Below are positions 1 to 6,062 of a stretch of 14,646 nt of DNA, in pieces (position 1 is the stretch's first letter; every line of letters begins with the position of its first letter). This stretch comes from Cellvibrionaceae bacterium. Lineage in GTDB: Bacteria > Pseudomonadota > Gammaproteobacteria > Pseudomonadales > Cellvibrionaceae. Under the pieces are notes generated by a model. That model saw only the letters and a list, made by a program, of their open reading frames with translations, made no database searches and was not told the origin of the DNA. The stretch is taken from contig JAGKWQ010000023.1 of assembly GCA_021151825.1 (NCBI GenBank), positions 1-14,646 on the forward strand, read 5' to 3'. The position numbers and the translations under genes were made by a program.

Positions 1-1
1 G

Positions 2-61
2 ATAAAGCTGAAACTAAAAGGACTGAGTCCGGTGCAATACCGAACCCAGTCCTTTCGTTAA
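2..61 (+). CDS. IS3-family transposase (OrfB, integrase-core), last 19 codons, partial
   Basis: Only the extreme C-terminus is present. The frame from base 2 reads IKLKLKGLSPVQYRTQSFR and ends in TAA at 59-61. The block KLKGLSPVQYR is the usual ending of IS150-type OrfB transposases, the DDE integrase-fold enzymes that cut and join the element's ends. The catalytic DDE residues lie outside the window. The stop codon is followed by 38 bases up to the element tip, which is typical spacing for this family. An identical partial copy lies on the minus strand at the other end of the window. Confidence 0.85.
   Translation: MKLKLKGLSPVQYRTQSFR
17..55. repeat. 17-base imperfect hairpin near the IS 3' end
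   Basis: The arms are 17-33 and 39-55 around a 5-base loop, and 15 of 17 positions pair. The two mismatches are A-C or C-A on the plus strand but become G-U wobbles in minus-strand RNA. A transcript entering the element from outside would therefore fold best. The hairpin overlaps the last transposase codons and lacks a T-tract. The same structure is present in the right-hand copy (14592-14630). Confidence 0.6.
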
Positions 62-99
62 ACCCCTGCGGTTATGTCCAACTTTTGGGGTGCAGTTCA

Positions 100-116
100 T
101 ATCCGGTCGGTTTTTT
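100..116 (+). terminator. 3' half of an intrinsic terminator split by the IS (putative)
   Basis: Directly after the IS tip the sequence is TATCCGGTCGG followed by six T. This looks like the descending arm and T-tract of an intrinsic terminator. The matching ascending arm (CCGACCGG-like) is not in the window and would lie on the far side of the insertion sequence. The call rests on this arm plus a parallel arrangement at the other IS copy. Confidence 0.4.
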
Positions 117-238
117 GTGTTCGAAAGTGTGAGCCAACATACTTGTAGTGCCATTATTGAAAGTCCTTACTAGACCCAATGGCACATAAAAAGTTCGAGG
201 CTGCCGTTATATTAAATGAGATGTGTTTGGAGCGAATT

Positions 239-520
239 TTATTCGTCAAACATCTGGATCATATAACCATCTTTTATCGCTTCAGCCATAGCCTTATCAG
301 CAGCGATTACGCGCGGGTCACTGGTTAAATTGCTCGGCACCAGTTTGCGATTTTCGATATCAATTTCAGTGAAGCCGGCGCGCATTAAATACAGTTTGCA
401 CAAGTGCTCGGCCCCGAATAAATCCTTGAAATTAATGTACACAATAAAGGGCACCATCTGCCCCTCTTTAATATCATCAAATGCGCGTTTGGCACGGCCA
501 TTGGCGGAGAATATATACAT
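239..520 (-). CDS. conserved-looking hypothetical protein, 93 aa
   Basis: I do not recognise this family. The start at 520 is chosen because AGGG lies 7 bases upstream; a 40-residue longer reading to 640 starts in a low-complexity, Asn/Leu/Lys-rich stretch with no ribosome site. The 93-residue product is soluble-looking. An N-terminal basic patch (GRAKRAF, residues 8-14) is followed by a hydrophobic strand (VPFIVYINF, 23-31), then FGAEHLCKLYLMRAGF (35-50), an acidic-basic segment (EIDIENRKL) and an Ala-rich helix (73-83). It ends MIQMFDE. No signal peptide, transmembrane segment or metal motif is visible. Its composition looks properly coding. It has its own promoter candidate and runs away from rapA's 3' end towards the IS. 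Confidence 0.7.
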   Translation of the reverse strand: MYIFSANGRAKRAFDDIKEGQMVPFIVYINFKDLFGAEHLCKLYLMRAGFTEIDIENRKLVPSNLTSDPRVIAADKAMAEAIKDGYMIQMFDE

Positions 521-546
521 ATTTTTACCCTGGTTTATTGGGTTTA

Positions 547-576
547 ATTTTAAATTGATGTATTGATTGAGGACAA
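547..576 (-). promoter_or_regulatory. putative sigma-70 promoter for the 93-aa gene
   Basis: Reading the minus strand, TTGTCC (571-576) is followed after 18 bases by TAAAAT (547-552), which matches 5 of 6 bases of the -10 consensus. Transcription would start near 540, giving a leader of about 20 bases that keeps the AGGG ribosome site. Confidence 0.4.
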
Positions 577-645
577 TTTTTGGGTTTAATAAATTGAACC
601 TTTTTATCACGCCCGTTTTATTGCGACTTGTTAATAACATCTATT

Positions 646-677
646 CCGCATTTTTTTGCGGCGCAATAAATCGCGCC
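646..677 (-). terminator. two hairpins just beyond the rapA stop (weak terminator candidate)
   Basis: The first hairpin (660-677) pairs GGCGCGAT with ATTGCGCC around a 2-base loop in minus-strand RNA, with one G-U pair that is a mismatch on the plus strand. The second (646-661) pairs CCGCA with TGCGG around six A. Neither is followed by a T-run on the minus strand, so this is not a standard intrinsic terminator. The strand asymmetry of the G-U pair suits the 3' end of rapA mRNA. Confidence 0.3.
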
Positions 678-708
678 CCCTACGAATCACCTACAACACA
701 TACAAAAA

Positions 709-3657
709 TTAAATTGTCATTACCACGCGTAAGGCATCTAACCGGATATTTGCCTGACTCAAGAAATGCAGGCTCGCTGACAAACGTTGCTGCAAGTAAT
801 CAATTTCTTCCTGGCGCACATTGGGATTAACGGCCTTTAATGCTTTCATACGCGATAATTCACCATTTAATTGTTCAGTGACTTTGGCAGTCGCTTCGGC
901 AATTAATTCCGCTTGTTTTGCGGCGGTAATGTCTTCCGCTTTTTGCACCATCGTCGTCAAGGTTGGGCGCGCATGGCGAACCAGATCCTGTGCGTTATTA
1001 CGGGGGACTTTTTGCAATAATTTGCTGAATTGATTAATCCCCAATACTGCTGACAAGTCTTTGCCCTTGTCATCCAGTAATACACGTAATAAAGATTGTG
1101 GCATATAACGGAACAACTGCAACTCAGCGGGAGCCGGACAATGCAATACGAATAGCGCTTCTAAAAGAAGTGTTCCCGGTTTTAAGGGCGGCAATTTCAA
1201 AGTGCATAACGCGGTATTACCAAACTCGCTCAGGGAAATTAAATCCTGTGCGCCGACAACCAGTGGATGTTCCCACGAAAGGAATTGAATATCCTCACGT
1301 GACAACGCTTGCTGGCGATCATAGGTAATCGTCAAACCACTTTCCGGCAAGCCGGGAAACTCTGCGATACGCATATGATCGCTGGGATGCAACACCAAAC
1401 TTTTTTCACTGTGTTTCTCATAGTCGATACCAAAACTATCAAACACTTGCTCCATGTAATTAGGCAACGCAGCATTCGCATCATTTTCTGCCAACTTATC
1501 AACCAATGCTTTCGCCTGCTCTGGTTTGCAAGAATTTAATTCCAGCAAGCGATCACGGCCTTGTTGTAATTGCTCAACCAGATTACTGGAGAATGCGCGT
1601 GTCTCTTCAGTCAGTTTTGCAAATGCAGCCTCGTCATTACTGACAAGTGCGGGCAAAAGTTTTTCTGCAAACTGAGCATATACCGCCTGACCAATCGCGC
1701 AGGTTTTTTCAAACGCGTTAAGCCCCTGGTGATACCAGTTCAATAATTTCTCTTGCGCAGAATGTTCATAGAAAGGTACATGAACATTAACGGTAGCAGT
1801 TTGGCCGATACGGTCCAAACGGCCAATACGTTGCTCCAGTAGATCCGGGTTAGTCGGCAAATCAAACAGCACCAGATCCTGCGCAAACTGGAAGTTGCGC
1901 CCCTCACTACCGATTTCCGAACAAATTAAGACCTGTGCGCCATCTTCTGGCTCCGCAAAATACGCTGCAGCGCGGTCACGCTCAATCAAACTTAAACCTT
2001 CATGGAATACGGCGGTAGTAAAACCTTTGCGCAAGCGCAAAAACTCTTCAATCGATTGCGCAGAATCAGCACTCGCGCAAATCACGACCGTTTTTTTACG
2101 GCGATGTTGACGCAACCATTCAGCAAGCCAGGTGACGCGCGGATCTTGCAACCACCAATCACTATCGGTTTTTTGTTGCCAGAATTGTTCGGCACAAATT
2201 TGTGCAGCAAGGGATTGGGTTTGTAATGCCTGGATATCTTCATCGGCAAGTGTCAGCGAATGCGCATGCAATTTACGATCAGGGAAACCGGCAACCGAGT
2301 TACGGGTATTGCGAAAAAGAACGCGCCCCGTGCCGTGGCGATCCAGCAGGTAATGCACAGCAGTGTCCAATGCAACGGCAAGACTTTGCCCTTCTGCTTG
2401 TTCCTGCAACTCTTTGAGCGTTTCTTTCGGCAAATAATCTGCCAATGCTTTTAATAACGTCGCTGGGATCGCTGTGGCAGCGTCTTGTTGTTGCTGCAAC
2501 AATTCTTGCACCAACTCATTTAATGGTTGATAGGCTTTTTGTTCAGCAATAAATTTTTCCAAATCGTAATAGCGATCCGGATCAAGCAAACGCAAACGCG
2601 CGAAGTGACTTTCCAGCCCAAGCTGTTCAGGTGTTGCGGTCAACAGTAACAATCCTTTGGATTTTTTTGCCAAACCTTCAATGCAATTATAAGCTTTGCT
2701 CGGTTTTTTCTCTGACCATTGCAAATGGTGCGCTTCATCTACCAGTAACAAATCCCATTCAGTTTGCACCGCTTGTTCGTAGCGATAATTATTTTTAGTA
2801 AGGAAATCCAGCGAGCAAATAATTAATTGTGCAGTTTCAAAAGGATTGCTGGTATCTGCGGTTTTTTCGGTGTCATCTTCAAAATCGTCAACGTAATCGA
2901 CAGATTCTTCAACGCTATCCAAGCCCACCAATGCATTGCAGCGCGCTTCATCCAATAACGTAAACGCGAGATTAAAACGGCGCAACATTTCCACCAGCCA
3001 CTGGTGTTGCAAACTCGCCGGAACAACAATTAACGCACGCTGCACGCGACCGCTCATTAATTGCTGGTGCAATACCAATCCCGCTTCAATAGTTTTACCC
3101 AAACCTACTTCATCAGCGAGTAAAACGCGCGGCGCATGACGTTGGGAAACTTCACTGGCGATATATAACTGGTGCGGCAGCAATTGCACACGCGGTCCCG
3201 CCAAACCAAACATAGGTGACTGGCGGTGCTGGTTTTGATAATGCAACGTTTGGTAGCGCAAGGTGAAATGATCATGCTTATCGATTTGACCGGCAAACAA
3301 GCGATCGCGCGGCGTACTGAATTGCACAAAGCTATCGAGCTCAAACTCGGGAATCGAAAGCGCTTCATTCTCTTTGGTAATACCGATGTACAGCAAACAA
3401 CCGGCTTGCTCGATTACTTCGGTAATAACAACTTTGGTGCCATCCTGATGACGCACCTTCTCACCCACTTCATATTTAACGCGACTAACCGGGGCATTCT
3501 CCATCGCATAAGTGCGGCGCTCGCCCGCTGCCGGAAAACTCAGGGTTAAACGGCGATTAGATACATCCAATACGATACCTAACCCCAAATCCGCTTCGGA
3601 TTCACTTATCCAGCGTTGCCCAATTACAAAACCATCAGCTAACTGCGACTTTCTCAC
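709..3657 (-). CDS. rapA: RNA polymerase-associated ATPase RapA (HepA), SWI/SNF family
   Basis: RapA is a Swi2/Snf2-type ATPase that binds RNA polymerase and helps recycle it after termination. At 982 residues it is slightly longer than the E. coli protein (968). The N-terminal Tudor-like region opens with IGQRWISESEADLGLG. The ATPase shows motif I DEVGLGKT (182-189), DEAH (307-310), TAT (340-342), SEIGSEGRNFQ (580-590) and QRIGRLDRIGQ (609-619). The C-terminal part keeps RLDALRVV. The start is GTG at 3657 with AGGTG five bases upstream. An acidic stretch (about 247-270, many Asp/Glu) lies between RecA-motif blocks where the E. coli protein is shorter. It is transcribed divergently from the mutarotase gene. 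Confidence 0.97.
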   Translation of the reverse strand: MRKSQLADGFVIGQRWISESEADLGLGIVLDVSNRRLTLSFPAAGERRTYAMENAPVSRVKYEVGEKVRHQDGTKVVITEVIEQAGCLLYIGITKENEALSIPEFELDSFVQFSTPRDRLFAGQIDKHDHFTLRYQTLHYQNQHRQSPMFGLAGPRVQLLPHQLYIASEVSQRHAPRVLLADEVGLGKTIEAGLVLHQQLMSGRVQRALIVVPASLQHQWLVEMLRRFNLAFTLLDEARCNALVGLDSVEESVDYVDDFEDDTEKTADTSNPFETAQLIICSLDFLTKNNYRYEQAVQTEWDLLLVDEAHHLQWSEKKPSKAYNCIEGLAKKSKGLLLLTATPEQLGLESHFARLRLLDPDRYYDLEKFIAEQKAYQPLNELVQELLQQQQDAATAIPATLLKALADYLPKETLKELQEQAEGQSLAVALDTAVHYLLDRHGTGRVLFRNTRNSVAGFPDRKLHAHSLTLADEDIQALQTQSLAAQICAEQFWQQKTDSDWWLQDPRVTWLAEWLRQHRRKKTVVICASADSAQSIEEFLRLRKGFTTAVFHEGLSLIERDRAAAYFAEPEDGAQVLICSEIGSEGRNFQFAQDLVLFDLPTNPDLLEQRIGRLDRIGQTATVNVHVPFYEHSAQEKLLNWYHQGLNAFEKTCAIGQAVYAQFAEKLLPALVSNDEAAFAKLTEETRAFSSNLVEQLQQGRDRLLELNSCKPEQAKALVDKLAENDANAALPNYMEQVFDSFGIDYEKHSEKSLVLHPSDHMRIAEFPGLPESGLTITYDRQQALSREDIQFLSWEHPLVVGAQDLISLSEFGNTALCTLKLPPLKPGTLLLEALFVLHCPAPAELQLFRYMPQSLLRVLLDDKGKDLSAVLGINQFSKLLQKVPRNNAQDLVRHARPTLTTMVQKAEDITAAKQAELIAEATAKVTEQLNGELSRMKALKAVNPNVRQEEIDYLQQRLSASLHFLSQANIRLDALRVVMTI

Positions 3658-3721
3658 TCAAACACCTACTTAATGCCTACCGGGTTAACATGGGAAAAAC
3701 AAATTTGTCGAAAAGGCGCGC

Positions 3722-3751
3722 ATGATACTGTTTTAACGACCACAAAACCAA
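3722..3751 (-). promoter_or_regulatory. weak promoter candidate for rapA
   Basis: On the minus strand TTGGTT (3746-3751) precedes TATCAT (3722-3727) by 18 bases. The -10 matches 5 of 6 consensus bases and the -35 only 3. It lies in the 165-base divergent space between rapA and the mutarotase gene. Confidence 0.28.
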
Positions 3752-3756
3752 AAAAT

Positions 3757-3787
3757 TTGGCTGTTTGCTTGCATGGATTTCTATAAA
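3757..3787 (+). promoter_or_regulatory. weak promoter candidate for the mutarotase gene
   Basis: TTGGCT (3757-3762) and TATAAA (3782-3787) are 19 bases apart, which is longer than ideal. Transcription would start near 3794 and give a leader of about 30 bases. It lies beside the rapA candidate on the other strand. Confidence 0.3.
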
Positions 3788-3822
3788 ATCCCGTCATAAT
3801 CGTCCTGAATTTGGTAGAGCCC

Positions 3823-4752
3823 ATGCATATCAACACTCCCACTGCCGCTAGCACCCAACAACTCCAGCAACTGGTCGCGAAATCGCCATTTTTAACACTA
3901 ACGAATAGCAAAGAACTTTATCCCGATGCACCGGGTACCGGCCTTCCCTTACTGACCGTTGAAACTTCACTTTGCTCCGCGGTAATTTCCTTGCAAGGTG
4001 CGCACCTGCTGGAATTCAAAACTACCAATGGCGACCCATTGCTCTGGTTAAGCCCTAATTGCGATTTCACCGCCGGTACAGCCCTGCGCGGCGGCGTGCC
4101 ATTATGCTTGCCCTGGTTTGGTGTTAATCAAGCAGATCCAACAAAACCAAAGCATGGTTTTGCACGCAATCAGTTCTGGGAATTTAGCGGCGCACGTGAA
4201 CAAGCAGATGGCAGTGTTGAATTGGGGTTTTTATTCCAAAGTGATGCCAATGATTTATTTGCTCATGATTTTTCTGCTGAAGTACGTATGACATTGGGCA
4301 GCAGCGCAAAAATTGAATTAACTATCAATAATACCGACACTGCCGATTTTGAGTGCAGCTGGGCAATGCATAATTACCATCGCATTAATTCATTAGCAGA
4401 TGTGCGGGTTGAAGGTTTATCGGGTAGAAATTATTTCGATAATTTTGAAAACTATGCCGAGAAAAACCAATCTGGAAATGTCAGCTTTTCTGGCCCGGTG
4501 GATCGTGTTTATCCGGCGATTGAAAACCCGGTTCTTATCAATGGATCACCCTCTATAGAAATTACGCACCATAATTGCCCTAGTGTTGTAGTGTGGAATC
4601 CTGGCACTGAAGCAGCAGCAAAAATCGCAGACATAGGCGCTGGCAACGAGCAATTTTATATTTGCGTGGAGCGCGGCGCGGTGTTAGGAGAAAAATGGCA
4701 TTTACCCGCAGGCACTCGCATGAGCGCATGGATGGAGTTCAAGCAAATTTAA
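3823..4752 (+). CDS. yeaD: D-hexose-6-phosphate mutarotase (YeaD-type aldose 1-epimerase family)
   Basis: The enzyme interconverts the alpha and beta anomers of hexose 6-phosphates in the cytoplasm, feeding glycolysis. The 309-residue product carries the family landmarks: LQGAHLLEF (58-66), LRGGVPLCLPWFG (88-100), HGFARNQFWEF (111-121), WAMHNYHRI (180-188), WNPG (258-261) and FYICVERG (278-285). His111, His183 and Glu283 align with the catalytic residues of E. coli YeaD. ATG at 3823 is chosen over an in-frame TTG four codons earlier, since that TTG has no ribosome site; the ATG has only a weak GGTAGAG upstream. The protein has about 15 more residues than E. coli YeaD (294), mostly a Gln/Ala-rich N-terminus. 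The small membrane-protein gene follows after 72 bases. Confidence 0.9.
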   Translation: MHINTPTAASTQQLQQLVAKSPFLTLTNSKELYPDAPGTGLPLLTVETSLCSAVISLQGAHLLEFKTTNGDPLLWLSPNCDFTAGTALRGGVPLCLPWFGVNQADPTKPKHGFARNQFWEFSGAREQADGSVELGFLFQSDANDLFAHDFSAEVRMTLGSSAKIELTINNTDTADFECSWAMHNYHRINSLADVRVEGLSGRNYFDNFENYAEKNQSGNVSFSGPVDRVYPAIENPVLINGSPSIEITHHNCPSVVVWNPGTEAAAKIADIGAGNEQFYICVERGAVLGEKWHLPAGTRMSAWMEFKQI

Positions 4753-4824
4753 CCTGTTGCGAACGATTATGTAACCAGATTGTCTAGCAATATAGATATC
4801 AAAAATTGCTGCAGGAGATAAATT

Positions 4825-5001
4825 ATGGACGTACAAGTTGGCGGATTTTTTGGTTTTATTTTGTTGGTCTGCGTCATTTACGCAATTGTTAAAACAGTTC
4901 AAAGCAGTGCCAGCACAGGAACAAAAGTTGTCTGGACATTAGTGCTGTTGTTGCTTCCATTGTTAGGGTTTATTTTGTGGCTGATATTCGGCCCCAAGTA
5001 A
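4825..5001 (+). CDS. PLDc_N-like small two-helix membrane protein, 58 aa
   Basis: A strong ribosome site, AGGAG, lies seven bases before this ATG. The 58-residue product has two hydrophobic segments (about 7-23 and 34-55) joined by a short polar loop (KTVQSSASTGTK). It ends WLIFGPK. The pattern of a second helix with LLPLLGF followed by L-x-W/Y-L-I-F-G matches the PLDc_N (phospholipase D-nuclease N-terminal) domain seen in cardiolipin synthases and in free-standing inner-membrane miniproteins. There is no catalytic domain here, so no enzymatic role should be assumed. It lies downstream of yeaD and is closed by a terminator. Confidence 0.82.
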   Translation: MDVQVGGFFGFILLVCVIYAIVKTVQSSASTGTKVVWTLVLLLLPLLGFILWLIFGPK

Positions 5002-5020
5002 CACAATTTATTTTGAACAA

Positions 5021-5050
5021 AAAAATAGGGAGCATTTGCTCCCTATTTTT
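5021..5050. terminator. bidirectional intrinsic terminator
   Basis: A perfect 14-base-pair stem (5021-5034 with 5037-5050) around a TT loop has core GGGAGCA/TGCTCCC. It is flanked by A-rich and T-rich ends, so it can terminate both the small membrane-protein gene (plus) and mdh (minus), whose stop is 15 bases away. Confidence 0.93.
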
Positions 5051-5065
5051 ATTGCGAAACGTAAA

Positions 5066-6049
5066 TTACGCTGGCAACAATTCTTTCACCGCATCACGCT
5101 CTTCCTGCAATTCTTTTTCAGTTGCAGTCATACGTGCGCGTGAGAATTCATTGATCTCAACACCTTGAACGATTTCCCAATCACCGTTTTTGCATACAAC
5201 AGGGAATGAGTAAATCAGGCCTTTCTCAATGCCGTAAGAACCATCGCTGTATACACCCATACTTACCCAATCGTTCGCAGGAGTACCCAGAGCCCAATCG
5301 CGGATGTGGTTGATTGCAGCGTTAGCAGCAGAAGCAGCAGAAGAAGCACCACGCGCAGCGATAATTGCAGCACCGCGTTGTTGTACGGTTGGGATGTAAT
5401 CACCTTCGTACCAGGCTTGGTCAACCAGGCTCAATGCTGGCTTACCATCAACCAGGGTGTTGTGCAGGTCTGGATACTGGGTAGAAGAGTGGTTACCCCA
5501 GATCAGTGCTTTGGTGATGTTGTTGATGCTGGTACCGGTTTTGGTCGCCAATTGTGACAGGGCACGGTTGTGGTCCAAACGGGTCATTGCAGTAAATTGA
5601 CGCGGGTTGATATCGGGTGCGTTGCGTTGTGCGATCAATGCGTTGGTGTTTGCAGGGTTGCCAACTACCAATACTTTGATGTTGCGAGAAGCGTGGTCGT
5701 TGATCGCTTTACCTTGTACAGAGAAGATCGCGGCGTTAGCAGCCAGCAGGTCTTTACGCTCCATGCCTGGGCCACGTGGGCGTGCACCAACCAGCAATGC
5801 ATAATCAGTATCTTTGAAAGCAACGGAAGGATCATCGGTAGTTACAATGCCAGCCAACAATGGGAATGCACAATCGTCCAATTCCATCGCTACACCTTGC
5901 AGCGCTTTCAGGGCCGGGGTGATTTCCAGCAATTGCAGGATTACTGGTTGATCTTTGCCCAACATGTCGCCAGCAGCAATGCGGAACAACAATGAGTAGC
6001 TGATTTGACCAGCGGCGCCAGTGACGGTAACTCTTACGGGTGCTTTCAC
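5066..6049 (-). CDS. mdh: malate dehydrogenase, NAD-dependent (type 2)
   Basis: Mdh oxidises malate to oxaloacetate with NAD in the TCA cycle. The 327-residue length and opening MKAPVRVTVTGAAGQI mark the type found in Thermus and many proteobacteria rather than the 312-residue E. coli enzyme. Visible are the nucleotide-binding turn (11-16), Arg92 and Arg98 in GARPRGPGMERKDLL, the NPANTN block (131-136), Asp159 and Arg162 in RLDHNRA, and the catalytic His187 in WGNHSS. The start is GTG at 6049: homologues begin at this MKAPVRV block, and GGAG lies seven bases upstream. A longer frame reaching 6103 would overlap lpd and lacks support. The gene follows lpd after 13 bases, and its ribosome site sits in that gap, so the two are probably co-transcribed. 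Confidence 0.96.
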   Translation of the reverse strand: MKAPVRVTVTGAAGQISYSLLFRIAAGDMLGKDQPVILQLLEITPALKALQGVAMELDDCAFPLLAGIVTTDDPSVAFKDTDYALLVGARPRGPGMERKDLLAANAAIFSVQGKAINDHASRNIKVLVVGNPANTNALIAQRNAPDINPRQFTAMTRLDHNRALSQLATKTGTSINNITKALIWGNHSSTQYPDLHNTLVDGKPALSLVDQAWYEGDYIPTVQQRGAAIIAARGASSAASAANAAINHIRDWALGTPANDWVSMGVYSDGSYGIEKGLIYSFPVVCKNGDWEIVQGVEINEFSRARMTATEKELQEERDAVKELLPA

Positions 6050-6062
6050 GATGAGACTCCAT

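Larger units (their letters stand above)
1..99 (+). mobile_element. 3' end of an IS3-family (IS150-like) insertion sequence
   Basis: The element's tip is the stretch ending TGGGGTGCAGTTCA at 99. Read inward it starts TGAACTGCACCCC and continues AAAAGTTGGACA, which resembles the terminal repeats of the IS150 group of the IS3 family. The last transposase codons lie just inside the tip, so this is the 3' (IRR) end and the element continues off the left edge. Bases 1-99 are an exact reverse complement of 14548-14646, and similarity stops at base 99/100. The flank reads TATC, and no target duplication can be tested because the other end of the element is absent. Confidence 0.88.

Noticed and set aside
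148..185. Inverted repeat GTGCCATT/AATGGCAC with a 22-base gap
   Set aside because: The stem is short, the loop long and no T-tract follows; it resembles neither a tRNA nor a terminator.
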